Below, in pieces: positions 35,875-45,494 of a stretch of 64,000 nt of DNA; position 1 is the first letter of the stretch, and each line of letters begins with the position of its first letter. A model generated the notes under the pieces. That model was not told the DNA's origin, made no database searches, and saw nothing but the letters and a program-made list of their open reading frames with translations. This stretch comes from Aurantibacter_A sp039941195. Lineage in GTDB: Bacteria > Bacteroidota > Bacteroidia > Flavobacteriales > Flavobacteriaceae. The translations under genes and the position numbers were made by a program. The stretch spans positions 1-64,000 of the forward strand of contig NZ_JBDVFA010000021.1 of NCBI RefSeq assembly GCF_039941195.1. Reading direction: 5' to 3'.

Positions 35875-36672
35875 ATGAAAATCACAAATATTTTCGCATC
35901 ACTATTACTTTGCGCCACCATATTATCATGCTCAAATGATGATGATTCCGATGGATTATTAGACGGACAAACTGGCGATGTAGTAATAAAGTTTGACAAT
36001 GGAGTTGGTGACCAAGATTTCATCTTTGATGTTTCTTATGACAAATCATCAGACGAAACATATAAAGTTACTTCACTAAAATATTTAGTTAGTAATATTG
36101 AATTAACAGAGGCCGACGGTACAACTTTTATGTATCCAGTTGATGAGAATGCCTTTATAGTTGATGAAGCTGATGCTAATAATGCCGGTGAAATATGGAT
36201 TACTTTAACTGATGTACCTGCTGCAGATTACACTAAAATATCATTTGGCGTGGGTATTGACCAAGAACGATACGCAAAAGGTGCAGACGGACAAGGAGAT
36301 TTAATGGCTGTGGCACAAGAAAAAGAAATGTTATGGTCTTGGGCAACTGGTTTCCGCTTTATTCGTTTGGACGGTGTTTACTCTGATGGCGCAGTAACTG
36401 ACGAAGCATTAAACATTCACATGGGTAGTGTAGGTACGAGTTTAGATAACTACCGCGAGGTAAACCTAGATATGCCTAACACTATTCTAATAAGAGAAAC
36501 ATCCACACCTGAAGTTCACGTTAAAGCTGATATTGCTCAAGTTTTTGATGGCTCAACTTCTGTTGTATTATCTGAAGGGTTTAGCCAAGTGCATACTGAT
36601 GAAGCTACAACTCCAGTAATTGCCAATAACATCCAAGGAATGTTCATGGTACATCATGTACACAACGAATAG
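35875..36672 (+). CDS. MbnP-family copper-binding lipoprotein
   Basis: A 265-residue lipoprotein (lipobox TILSC, Cys19, then an acidic NDDDSD stretch). The mature domain has the MbnP pattern: KFDNGVGDQDFIFDV, KVTSLKYLVSNIELTEADG, IWITLTDVPAADYTKISFGVGI and LWSWATGFRFIRLDG. In methanotroph MbnP a tryptophan is turned into kynurenine by the partner MbnH and helps bind copper. The gene is followed by an intra-operon hairpin and then by the MbnH-like gene, so the same pairing is likely here. Confidence 0.9.
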   Translation: MKITNIFASLLLCATILSCSNDDDSDGLLDGQTGDVVIKFDNGVGDQDFIFDVSYDKSSDETYKVTSLKYLVSNIELTEADGTTFMYPVDENAFIVDEADANNAGEIWITLTDVPAADYTKISFGVGIDQERYAKGADGQGDLMAVAQEKEMLWSWATGFRFIRLDGVYSDGAVTDEALNIHMGSVGTSLDNYREVNLDMPNTILIRETSTPEVHVKADIAQVFDGSTSVVLSEGFSQVHTDEATTPVIANNIQGMFMVHHVHNE

Positions 36673-36685
36673 TTTATAAATAATA

Positions 36686-36716
36686 TGCCGCAGTATATAT
36701 AGCTGCGGCACTTTTT
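36686..36716 (+). terminator. Hairpin with T-run between mbnP-like and mbnH-like genes
   Basis: TGCCGCAG (36686-36693), 9-nt loop, CTGCGGCA (36703-36710), C, then five T (36712-36716). It lies between the MbnP stop (36672) and the MbnH start (36728) and is a full terminator in form, so most transcripts may stop after MbnP. Confidence 0.8.
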
Positions 36717-36727
36717 ACCATTATGCT

Positions 36728-37777
36728 ATGGATAACAAAATCTATTTATTGCTTAGCTGTTTGGTTTTTTTATGGAGTTGTGATTCTGACACTCCAGAAA
36801 TTAGCTATTCGCCAACTTATTTACAGGTTGAGCAACCAGAGAATTTTCCAGAGATAAAATATATCCTGGATAATAACCCTGTCACACAGGACGGCTTTGA
36901 CTTAGGAAAAAAATTGTTTTATGAAGGCAAACTCTCATCTAACGATGCAATTCCTTGTGCATTTTGCCACGAGCAAGCATTTGCCTTTACCCATCACGGG
37001 CATACTTTAAGTCATGGTGTTAATGGTGGAATCGGATTTCGAAATTCACCACCAATTCAAAATCTAGCTTACTTTTCTGATTTTATGTGGGATGGTGCTG
37101 CTTCTCATTTAGATTTACAACCTATTATTCCAATAACTAGTGAATTAGAAATGGGCGAAACGCTATCTAATATCGTATTAAAATTAAAAGAAGACCCCTA
37201 TTATCAATCGCAATTTCAATTGGCATTTGAAGATGGTGAAATTAATAGTGAAAATATTTTAAAAGCATTATCGCAATTTATGCTAATGATGGTTTCATCA
37301 AATTCTAAGTATGATAAATACATTAGAAATGAAGCAGGCACTACACTATCTGAAACAGAGCTTCAAGGGCAAGGTGTTTTTCAAGAAAAATGTATTTCAT
37401 GTCATTCTACCGATTTATTTACAGATCAGAGTTATCGAAATACTGGATTACCAATAAATCCAAAATTAGATGATAAAGGTCGTTACAATGTACTTGAAAA
37501 CCCCGAAGATTTATACAAATTTAAGGTGCCCAGTTTACGAAATATTGAAAAGACTTTTCCATACATGCATGATGGTAGATTTGCTACACTTGAAGCTGTT
37601 TTAAACTTTTACGACAGTGGCATGGTAGATAATGGCAATGTTGATGAAAGTCTATTGAGAGACGACGGAAGTTTTGGCATATCACTTACGGAAAACGAAA
37701 AAGTACAACTTGTTGCCTTTTTAAAAACATTTACAGACGACGAATTTTTAAACGACACACGATTTGCAGAATATTAA
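36728..37777 (+). CDS. Di-heme cytochrome c peroxidase-family protein (MbnH-like)
   Basis: A 349-residue lipoprotein (LWSC, Cys18) with two heme c sites: CAFCH (residues 77-81) and CISCH (222-226). The first is followed by the HTLSHGVNG segment and the second by STDLFTDQSYRNTGL, and the C-terminal LRNIEKTFPYMHDGRFATLEAVLNFY is typical of bacterial cytochrome c peroxidase/MauG-type enzymes. Next to MbnP it should be an MbnH, which oxidises a tryptophan of MbnP. Its 3' end overlaps the next gene by 14 bp. Confidence 0.9.
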   Translation: MDNKIYLLLSCLVFLWSCDSDTPEISYSPTYLQVEQPENFPEIKYILDNNPVTQDGFDLGKKLFYEGKLSSNDAIPCAFCHEQAFAFTHHGHTLSHGVNGGIGFRNSPPIQNLAYFSDFMWDGAASHLDLQPIIPITSELEMGETLSNIVLKLKEDPYYQSQFQLAFEDGEINSENILKALSQFMLMMVSSNSKYDKYIRNEAGTTLSETELQGQGVFQEKCISCHSTDLFTDQSYRNTGLPINPKLDDKGRYNVLENPEDLYKFKVPSLRNIEKTFPYMHDGRFATLEAVLNFYDSGMVDNGNVDESLLRDDGSFGISLTENEKVQLVAFLKTFTDDEFLNDTRFAEY

Positions 37778-38756
37778 AACATCTCTAGCTATATTTCTAC
37801 TTTCTCTTGCATGTTCTATAAGTATAGCATCCGAACCTGAACCATGCACTCATAATCATGACATGTTATTCATGAAACCTTTCTGTGATTTATGCGGATG
37901 CGCAACGAGTAGCGGGAGTTCTGGTTTTGGAACACTTTCCAATTCAAATTTTATTGGGCTAAGATACACACATCAAAGTTTTGAATCGAGAGATGGAATA
38001 TTTACGAATTCACCGAGCAGTCATGAATATTTAAACACCTATCAACTATGGGCACAAATACCATTAACTCAAAAATTCTATGCGACGGCGAGTTTGCCTT
38101 TTCAAGATTTAAATCGAACATTCGATAATGGATCATCAGACGAAGCTCTAAATGGAATAGGCGATGCTAGTGTTGTTGGATGGTTTAAATTGCAATTTTT
38201 CAAAAAGGAAACTAACGATTCTATACCCTACCCCGTAACAAAACCACTTTCTAATCATTCTATACAAATAGGAATTGGCGCAAAATTACCTACAGGTGAA
38301 TTTGAAGAACGACTAACTGATCGCGTTAATCCTGGATTTCAAGTTGGTACTGGTAGTTTAGATGGTATTTTCTCATTAGGTTATAATTATGGTGGAGAAA
38401 AAATAGGCTTTAGCTCAATTTTCACATATTACTTAAAAGGAGAAAACAAAAATGATTACCGTTATGGAAATCAATTTAATTATTCTGGCAATGCCTATTA
38501 CAGAATACCATTTATGAAATCTGCATTAATGCCTTTTATCGGTCTCTCTGGAGATATATACGAAGAAATTGAACAATATGACGAAACACAAGCCGATACT
38601 GATGGACGGATTTTAAACGGTACGTTTGGCGCAGAATATGCAGTTGGAAAATTCATAATTGGTGCAAATGCTGCTATTCCTATTTCCCAAGATCTTTTTG
38701 GTGGAAATGTTAATGCCAATGAACGCTTGAGTGTTTATGTTAATTTTGCGTTATAA
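37764..38756 (+). CDS. Outer-membrane beta-barrel protein of the MbnP/MbnH cluster
   Basis: A 330-residue protein whose TTG start (37764) lies inside the end of the MbnH gene; this start gives a signal peptide (IFLLSLACSISIASEP) that the next ATG would lose. A Cys-rich segment FCDLCGCATSSG (about residues 38-50) follows, then an amphipathic beta-strand pattern with glycine turns (GLRYTHQSF, YATASLPFQDLN, IQIGIGAKLPTGEF, VNAFERLSVYVNF-type C-terminus ending in L). It could export or import the copper ligand complex through the outer membrane. No TonB box is seen. Confidence 0.7.
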   Translation: MQNIKTSLAIFLLSLACSISIASEPEPCTHNHDMLFMKPFCDLCGCATSSGSSGFGTLSNSNFIGLRYTHQSFESRDGIFTNSPSSHEYLNTYQLWAQIPLTQKFYATASLPFQDLNRTFDNGSSDEALNGIGDASVVGWFKLQFFKKETNDSIPYPVTKPLSNHSIQIGIGAKLPTGEFEERLTDRVNPGFQVGTGSLDGIFSLGYNYGGEKIGFSSIFTYYLKGENKNDYRYGNQFNYSGNAYYRIPFMKSALMPFIGLSGDIYEEIEQYDETQADTDGRILNGTFGAEYAVGKFIIGANAAIPISQDLFGGNVNANERLSVYVNFAL

Positions 38757-38768
38757 ATCTACTATTAT

Positions 38769-39674
38769 TTAAGAGCTAACAGCTTTTGATTGGAGTTCCA
38801 ATTTTTGTTTCTTCCTAAAAACTTTAGGAGTTACGCCTACAGCTTTTTTAAATGTTTTTGTAAAGTATGAATTATCATAAAAATTGAAGAAATGAGCAAT
38901 TTCTTCACTACTCATATCCGTATATACTAGATATCTTTTTATTTCTATAATCAACTTTTCATTGATCAGCTCACTTACGCTCTTGCCCATAGCTTTTTTG
39001 GTAATGCGGTTAAGGTTTTGCGGTGTCATATATAATTGAGCGGCATAATCTACCACACTTCTATTGTTTTTAAACTGTTTGTTAATTAAAGACTCTAAAG
39101 CCATCATATGCTGGGTGTCAACAGTTACTTTGTTTTCTTTTGAAGCTCGATAAAGTCTTGATAGTTTTACGAGAATTTGGGTGAGTTGAGCTTCAAGCAT
39201 TTCGTATTTTAGAAAGTCATCATTCACATATTCTATGTCCATTTTATTTATAAATCGTTGAAACATCAGTAAATCTTCTTCTGATAATTCAATAAAAGGC
39301 TCACTTAAAAATCTATTGAAAATAGGTAAAGATTGTAACCATTGTTGCGCTCCATGTCTTAATATAAAGTCTGCTTGAAAGAGTACGCCAATACCTTCTG
39401 TAAACTCACCATTAATAGCGAAAACTTGCCCAGGGCTTCCAAAATAGACCGTGTTTTTTTTGGGTTTATAACTATTGAAATCAATATTTAGCTCACTATT
39501 ACTTTCCACAAAAAATGAGATGCCGTAGTTAACGTTTCTAAACGGATTGCCACTTTTTATGTATTCGGGCATATTTTCAGGCTTCAGTAAAATAAATTTC
39601 GGCTGAGTACTACTCTTTTGATTTGCGTAATCAGCGTACAGTTCCGGTATTCCAATTTGTGGTATATCTTCCAT
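38769..39674 (-). CDS. AraC-family transcription regulator
   Basis: A 301-residue regulator. The N-terminal half is cupin-like (YGISFFVESNSELN, YFGSPGQVFAINGEFTEGIGVLFQADF); the C-terminal 100 residues hold two helix-turn-helix units (VVDYAAQLYMTPQNLNRITK, SSEEIAHFFNFYDNSYFTK, then FKKAVGVTPKVFRK). It is divergent from the second RND efflux operon across 181 bp that contain repeated TACCAT motifs, and probably controls it and itself. The ligand is unknown. Confidence 0.93.
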   Translation of the reverse strand: MEDIPQIGIPELYADYANQKSSTQPKFILLKPENMPEYIKSGNPFRNVNYGISFFVESNSELNIDFNSYKPKKNTVYFGSPGQVFAINGEFTEGIGVLFQADFILRHGAQQWLQSLPIFNRFLSEPFIELSEEDLLMFQRFINKMDIEYVNDDFLKYEMLEAQLTQILVKLSRLYRASKENKVTVDTQHMMALESLINKQFKNNRSVVDYAAQLYMTPQNLNRITKKAMGKSVSELINEKLIIEIKRYLVYTDMSSEEIAHFFNFYDNSYFTKTFKKAVGVTPKVFRKKQKLELQSKAVSS

Positions 39675-39677
39675 AAA

Positions 39678-39807
39678 AAATGGTATTTATTTATTTAAAA
39701 CTACCATTTTATAAGCTAAATAGGCTTTTTTTACTGTATAATGTTCTAAAAATACCATAAATGGGTTTGTTCCTACCATTTTCAACCCTATAACTGACTT
39801 AATTTTG
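39678..39807. promoter_or_regulatory. Divergent control region with repeated TACCAT motifs and a TAATTTTG -7 box
   Basis: TACCAT occurs at 39702-39707, 39753-39758 and 39774-39779, and its complement ATGGTA at 39680-39685; the first and third are in the longer context CTACCATTTT. AraC-type proteins commonly bind such direct repeats. TAATTTTG (39800-39807) is a perfect -7 box for the rightward efflux operon, 49 bp before its start; the TTTG at 39766-39769 is 30 bp away, longer than normal. Confidence 0.45.
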
Positions 39808-39855
39808 CACTCTTAAAATTGACAAACCTAAAATGATACTTAAATCCCTATTCAT

Positions 39856-40929
39856 ATGAAAGATAAACACCTACGGGCAACACTAAAAAGTGTTTCAATT
39901 GCTTTAATTCTTCTTATGGCTACAAGTTGCGGTAGCGAAGAAAAAAAGGTTACAAATAAAGTAATCAAAGTTGATGTTATGAATGTTGGTAGCAGTACCA
40001 CTAATTCTGATGCAAATATAGAGTACTATGGTACTATTGAATCTGATGTATCAATTAATGCAAGTTTTCAGGTTTCGGGAACGGTATTGAATGTTCCGGT
40101 TCAAATAGGAGATTTTGTAAAGAAAAATCAATTGATCGCTCAAATAGACGGTACTATTTACTCCAGTCAATACGAACAGCAGTTGGCTCAAGAACGTTTG
40201 GCGAAAGAAAATTATGAGCGTATAAACAAGGTATTTCAAAAAGGGAGTGTAGCAGAAATTAGAATGTTAGAGGCACGTTCGCAATATGAGCAAGCGCAGG
40301 CAGCAGCAAAAATGAACTATCAGAATGTACGTCACGCAAAACTATATGCACCTATGGATGGCTATATAAGCGATAAAATGATGGATGCCGGAGATTTGGC
40401 ACAACCTGGGCAACCTGTAGTTGAATTGGTGAATATAAAGACGGTTAAAGCTGTACTGCCTATTCCTGATAGTGAAATCAATACTATTTCTAAAGGAGAT
40501 ACTGCTTCTGTAGTAATCCCTTCTTTAGGTGATATGGATATTTCTGGTATTGTTAATGAAATTTCTATTCAATCGAATCAAGGTTCACCCGTATATACGG
40601 CTTATGTAAAATTGAACAATGCCGAAAAGAAAATAAAACCAGGTATGACCTGTACCGTAAGCTTTGAAAATAATGACAGTGGTAATGCAGAAGGGGAACT
40701 AACAATTATTATTCCTTCAGAAAGTATTGCGGTTACTGAAGATGATAAGCGTTTTGTATATGTTGTAAATGGTAATAGCGCAGATAGACGCTATGTGGAA
40801 ACCGGTAAATTATATGACGGTGGTATCGCTATTACAAAGGGTTTGAAAAAAGGTGACCAACTTATTGTTTCCGGTTACCACAAGCTTACCCAGAGTACAC
40901 AGGTTGAAATCATTAATGACTCCAGATAA
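39856..40929 (+). CDS. RND efflux periplasmic adaptor lipoprotein (second system)
   Basis: A 357-residue membrane-fusion protein with lipobox LMATSC (Cys25). It has ASFQVSGTVLNVPVQIGDFVKKNQ and HAKLYAPMDGYISDKMMDAGDLAQPGQP lipoyl halves, a hairpin rich in Gln and Ala (RMLEARSQYEQAQAAAK), and barrel segments with IIIPSESIAVTEDDKRFVYVV. It is first in an operon of adaptor, pump, outer-membrane duct and cyclase, transcribed away from the AraC gene. Confidence 0.94.
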   Translation: MKDKHLRATLKSVSIALILLMATSCGSEEKKVTNKVIKVDVMNVGSSTTNSDANIEYYGTIESDVSINASFQVSGTVLNVPVQIGDFVKKNQLIAQIDGTIYSSQYEQQLAQERLAKENYERINKVFQKGSVAEIRMLEARSQYEQAQAAAKMNYQNVRHAKLYAPMDGYISDKMMDAGDLAQPGQPVVELVNIKTVKAVLPIPDSEINTISKGDTASVVIPSLGDMDISGIVNEISIQSNQGSPVYTAYVKLNNAEKKIKPGMTCTVSFENNDSGNAEGELTIIIPSESIAVTEDDKRFVYVVNGNSADRRYVETGKLYDGGIAITKGLKKGDQLIVSGYHKLTQSTQVEIINDSR

Positions 40930-40940
40930 TACAGCAGAAG

Positions 40941-43900
40941 ATGAAGAAAAAAAGCGGAGCCATAGATTGGGCATTTAAACACTCTACATTTCCTTTTGTA
41001 CTAGTATTATCTTTTGTACTTATGGGAATATACGGGCTGTTAAATATGCCACGGAACGAATTTCCTGATTTCACGATACGACAAGGACTGATTATCGGGT
41101 CTTATCCGGGAGCTTCTTCCGATAAGGTTGCAGAAGAATTGACCTCTAAGGTAGAAGAGTTCTTATTCGGTTATAACGAAATTGACAAAACAAAAACCTA
41201 TTCGTATTCAAAAGATGGACTCATGTACATCTATGCTGAAGTATCGGATAAGATTGACCATAACGCCACAGAGCAATTTTGGAATAAGCTAAAGGCTGAA
41301 ATTTTAATTTTTCAGCAGTTAGAATTACCTCGCGAAGTACAAGGTGTAATGGTGAATAGTGATTTTGGTAGTACAGCTGCATTAGTTTTGGGTGTTGAAT
41401 CTGAAACCAGACCTTATAAAGACCTTCAGCGCCATGTAGAGGATATAGAAGACGAATTCAGGCAGATTGATAATTTGGCGAAAATTTCGCATTCTGGGGG
41501 ACTTACAGAGCAAATTGCTGTGTATGTAGATCAAGATAAATTGGCGAGTTACGGCATAACACCACAAGCGATTACGGCAAGCTTACAAAATCAAGGTGCT
41601 GTATTAGGCTCCGGGACTTTGGTGAGCTATACCAAGGAAAGACCTATATATCTTGAGACTACAATAAAGAACGAATCGGATATTGCACGCCAGGTAGTAA
41701 AAACCGAAGCGAACGGTAATGTTATTAAAGTTCGTGATGTTGCCCGTGTGGTGCGTGAATATGATAATCCAGATTCATATTTGACCATGAACGGTACCAA
41801 GGGTATGATTATTACCTTGGAGATGGCAAAAAAAGGAAACATTGTTCAGTTTGGTGATGAAATTGATGAACGACTTGATAAGATTATCAGCGAAATGCCC
41901 GATGATATTAAGATTACCAAAATTGCCAATCAGCCAGAAGTAGTAGACCATTCTATCAGTCACTTTATGAAAGAATTCGGTTTTGCTTTGATTGGTGTAA
42001 TCTTGGTGACCTTATTGTTGCTTCCGGTTAGGGTTGCATCAGTAGCAGCGGCTACCATACCGATTACCATTGCGGCTACTTTGTGCATCATGTTCTTTTT
42101 AGGTATTGAACTGAATACGGTAACCTTGGCGGCATTGATCGTAGTATTGGGTATCGTTGTTGATGATCCAATTGTAATTATTGACAACTACGTAGAGAAA
42201 TTAGATGAGGGTATGTCCATTCCTGAAGCTGCAGTAAGTAGTGCTAAAGAATTGTTCCCATCTGTATTTACGGCTACCTTGGCTATTTCGGCTACATTCT
42301 ACCCGTTATTGTTCTTTATGGATGGTGTAGCATCAGATTTCATTAGTGCCTTCCCATATGTTATTATCATAGCATTGACTTTATCATTATTGATATCAAT
42401 TCTTATTGTTCCAATGATCAATTCCATCTTTATTAAAAAGGGACTTCATAATGATCCGGCGAATAAAGACAAGGATGGTAAAAAATCGATGCTTGATCGT
42501 TTGCAGTCCTTTTTTGATGCTGCAGTTAATAAAGCCATGGTGCATTATAGGATTACTATCTTTTCCGGTATTGCGGCTATAGTTATTGGGGTCTTACTTT
42601 TTGGAGGCGTAAGTCAACAGTTGTTCCCAAAGGTAGAACGTAACCAGTTCTCCATAGAAATTAGTTTAGCTCCTGGAAATAGTTTGGAAGAAACGGCAAA
42701 GGTCGTTACCGAATTTGAAGAGATATTAAGTGCAGACGAACGTGTTACAGATTACACCAGTTTCATTGGGCAGAGTTCACCTCGTTTTCACACGCTTTAT
42801 GCTCCTAATCTTCCTGCTAAAAATTATGCACAGATTCTAGTGACTACCATCACTGATGACGCTACCGTTGAAGTTTTGAACGACTACGATGAAAAGTATG
42901 CAGACATGTATCCGCAGGCTTATTTACGAATGAAACAATTAGATATGGCTGGTGTAAATGCACCAATTGAGGTTCGTATGTATGGCGAGGATATTGACAT
43001 GTTGAAAAAATACAGTGATACTGTTATCAATATAGCCCGTGCAACACCAAATACCATCTGGAGTAGAACCGATTACGGTGATATGAAAGAAGCGGTACAG
43101 ATGGACGTTAAATATAACGAAGCCGCTAGGCTGGGTTTAAGCAATAGAGACATTGCCAATGCGGTTGCGGTAAATACAACGGGATTAAAAGCTACCGAAG
43201 TTTGGGAAAAGGATTACCCAATTGACGTAACGATTAAAAGTGAAAATCAACACCGTCAAAATGTAACGGATCTAGAGCAATTATCAATTATTTCTCCGCA
43301 AAGAGGAGCTGCTATTCCATTACGGCAGGTAGCGGACATATCTTCAGAATGGAACCAAGAAACCATCGTGAACAGAAATGGCATACGTTGTTTAACAGTT
43401 CGTGTTGATATTACCAAAGATGCTGTTGCGAACGAGGTATTGGCAGAAATGATTCCTAATATCGATGCCATTGAGTTTCCGGAAGCCTTACGAATAGAAT
43501 ATGGAGGCGAGTACGAGCTTCAAATTGAAAACAACAAACCAATGGGGCTTTCCTTGATGCTTAGTGTTGTTCTAATCTTCTTGATTCTATTGTGGCACTT
43601 TAAGAGTTTTATGCATGCGGTTCTAAGTTTTATTACCATGCCTTTAAGTATTTTCGGTGCAGCTGTTGGTCTCTTATCAATGCAATATCCTTTCGGATTT
43701 ACTTCTTTCTTGGGGCTATTGGCACTGTGTGGTATTGTAGTGAGAAACGGAATTATCTTAATCGATTATGCGGATGAGCTTAGACACGAACATAATTACA
43801 GTGTAAAGAAAGCGGCTATTCTTGCAGCCGAAAGACGTATGCGACCTATTTTCTTGACATCTTCTGCTGCTGCAGTTGGGGTAATACCCATGATTGTTAG

Positions 43901-44060
43901 TCGCTCAAGTTTATGGGGACCTTTGGGAACCGTAATCGCATTTGGGTTGATGTTCTCTATGGTACTTACTCTTTTTGTACTACCGGTATTATACTGGTTG
44001 TTCTTTAGAAAAGAAGATAATGAGACCGTTGATGGAGAAATCGTTAAAGCTGAAGTTTAA
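40941..44060 (+). CDS. RND efflux permease (second system)
   Basis: A 1039-residue RND pump whose N-terminus (IDWAFKHSTFPFVLVLSF, NMPRNEFPDFTIRQG) places it in a branch distinct from the AcrB-like pump at 30377-33628. TM4 has the full Asp-Asp pair in VVDDPIVIIDNYVEK. Other signatures are FTATLAISATFYPLLF, GIVVRNGIILIDYADE and PIFLTSSAAAVGVIPM. Codon use looks somewhat less AT-biased than nearby genes by eye (not measured). It starts 11 bp after the adaptor gene. Confidence 0.95.
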   Translation: MKKKSGAIDWAFKHSTFPFVLVLSFVLMGIYGLLNMPRNEFPDFTIRQGLIIGSYPGASSDKVAEELTSKVEEFLFGYNEIDKTKTYSYSKDGLMYIYAEVSDKIDHNATEQFWNKLKAEILIFQQLELPREVQGVMVNSDFGSTAALVLGVESETRPYKDLQRHVEDIEDEFRQIDNLAKISHSGGLTEQIAVYVDQDKLASYGITPQAITASLQNQGAVLGSGTLVSYTKERPIYLETTIKNESDIARQVVKTEANGNVIKVRDVARVVREYDNPDSYLTMNGTKGMIITLEMAKKGNIVQFGDEIDERLDKIISEMPDDIKITKIANQPEVVDHSISHFMKEFGFALIGVILVTLLLLPVRVASVAAATIPITIAATLCIMFFLGIELNTVTLAALIVVLGIVVDDPIVIIDNYVEKLDEGMSIPEAAVSSAKELFPSVFTATLAISATFYPLLFFMDGVASDFISAFPYVIIIALTLSLLISILIVPMINSIFIKKGLHNDPANKDKDGKKSMLDRLQSFFDAAVNKAMVHYRITIFSGIAAIVIGVLLFGGVSQQLFPKVERNQFSIEISLAPGNSLEETAKVVTEFEEILSADERVTDYTSFIGQSSPRFHTLYAPNLPAKNYAQILVTTITDDATVEVLNDYDEKYADMYPQAYLRMKQLDMAGVNAPIEVRMYGEDIDMLKKYSDTVINIARATPNTIWSRTDYGDMKEAVQMDVKYNEAARLGLSNRDIANAVAVNTTGLKATEVWEKDYPIDVTIKSENQHRQNVTDLEQLSIISPQRGAAIPLRQVADISSEWNQETIVNRNGIRCLTVRVDITKDAVANEVLAEMIPNIDAIEFPEALRIEYGGEYELQIENNKPMGLSLMLSVVLIFLILLWHFKSFMHAVLSFITMPLSIFGAAVGLLSMQYPFGFTSFLGLLALCGIVVRNGIILIDYADELRHEHNYSVKKAAILAAERRMRPIFLTSSAAAVGVIPMIVSRSSLWGPLGTVIAFGLMFSMVLTLFVLPVLYWLFFRKEDNETVDGEIVKAEV

Positions 44061-44076
44061 TAGTAGAATCGTAGTA

Positions 44077-45420
44077 ATGATGTATATAAAATCACACAAT
44101 ACAGTTATAAATAAAGTCCAGTTGTTTTCCATAATCGGGATGATGCTTTTGGGTTTCCATAGCACTTTTGCTCAGCAGATAACTTTGGAGGAAAGCCAAA
44201 AGGCAGCACTTAAACATAGTAATGCCATAAAGAACGGTTTATTGACCATTGAGAAGTCCGAAGCGTTCAAAAAGGAAATGGTAGCTAATTATTTTCCGAA
44301 TGTTGAAGCAAGCGCCATAGGACTTTATGCTCCCAACGACTTAATTAGTCCTATTGAGGGAATTTTACCTAATGGAATAGATAATTTATATAGTGCCAGT
44401 GCCACGGCAACAGAGGTCATTTATGCCGGTGGAAGTATTAGAAATTCTAACGCAATGGCAGATATTCAATTAGAAACTTCTCAAATTAGAGCAGAACAGG
44501 CTGTAGATTCCGTTTTACTGGTAACGGAAAATAAGTTCTGGCAGTTGGTGCAATTGCAAGAACAGCAAAAGGTTATTGAGACTAACGAAGCTTACTTAGA
44601 TGAGCTTTTAAAACAACAGCAAGATTTACTGGAGGCAGGTTTAATTGCTAAAAATCAATTGTTACAGGTGAAAGTAAACCGTAGCGAATTGTTGTTGAAC
44701 AAAAGTCGCGTAGAGAACATGCGCAAATTGGCGTTGTTAGATTTTGCATTATATGTAGGTGTTGCCTACGCACCGGATATGGTAGCTAATGCGGATTTTG
44801 AAAATATAACTCCGCCAGAATTAAAGTATGATTCGCCAGATTTGAACCTTAGCGGAAACAGCAATTACCAACTTCTGGAAAAATCGATAACTGCGAGTAG
44901 CTTGCAAACTAAAATGGCGAAAGCAGATTTGTTACCTTCTTTTGCCGTTGGAGTAAGCGCACAAGAATTTGGTGCTGTTGATAGTTCTTTTGATAGTCAA
45001 TTTACGGGGTTTGCTTTTGGCAGCTTAAGTATTCCTATTTCCAATTGGTGGGGTAGCGGTAAGCAAAGAGTAAAACAAGAAAAAATACAAGAAGAGATTA
45101 CCAAAAACAATAGAGAAGACGGTATTGATCAATTAAAAGTAGCTATTACACAAAGCTGGTACGATTTGGTTAATGCTCATGAGCAAATAACCTATGCGTT
45201 AGAAAACAAGCAACTGGCAGAAGAAAACTTAAAAGTAAACCGTGATAATTATGATAATGGGTTAAGCGGACTTACAGATTTGTTAGATGCTCAGGCAATG
45301 GCACAAAATGCACAGTCTAATCTTATAAATTCCTATACTAATTTCGAGAACAAAGAAATTACATACTTGTATAGAACCGACCAGTTGATGGCACCAACTT
45401 TAGACAGTTTAAAAGAATAA
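44077..45420 (+). CDS. TolC-family outer-membrane efflux protein (second system)
   Basis: A protein of 447 residues if started at the ATG of 44077; an upstream in-frame TTG at 43975 would overlap the pump by 86 bp and is unlikely. The next ATG is adjacent (44080). A signal segment (FSIIGMMLLGFHSTFAQQ) is followed by two long coiled helices per half (ITLEESQKAALKHSNAIKNGL, LLEAGLIAKNQLLQVKVNRSELLLNKSRVENMRKL; WWGSGKQRVKQEKIQ, YDNGLSGLTDLLDAQAMAQNA). Unlike the first system's duct it has no lipobox. It lies 16 bp after the pump. Confidence 0.9.
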   Translation: MMYIKSHNTVINKVQLFSIIGMMLLGFHSTFAQQITLEESQKAALKHSNAIKNGLLTIEKSEAFKKEMVANYFPNVEASAIGLYAPNDLISPIEGILPNGIDNLYSASATATEVIYAGGSIRNSNAMADIQLETSQIRAEQAVDSVLLVTENKFWQLVQLQEQQKVIETNEAYLDELLKQQQDLLEAGLIAKNQLLQVKVNRSELLLNKSRVENMRKLALLDFALYVGVAYAPDMVANADFENITPPELKYDSPDLNLSGNSNYQLLEKSITASSLQTKMAKADLLPSFAVGVSAQEFGAVDSSFDSQFTGFAFGSLSIPISNWWGSGKQRVKQEKIQEEITKNNREDGIDQLKVAITQSWYDLVNAHEQITYALENKQLAEENLKVNRDNYDNGLSGLTDLLDAQAMAQNAQSNLINSYTNFENKEITYLYRTDQLMAPTLDSLKE

Positions 45421-45494
45421 AAGAATTCTATAATAACATTTTTATTAGCTAACATTTATTAGGACACCACATTGGTTAGGTTTCGCCATGTCAC

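Noticed and set aside
43975..44076. TTG start for the second TolC-like gene overlapping the pump gene
   Set aside because: The signal peptide begins only after the ATG at 44077, and 86 bp of overlap is unlikely.
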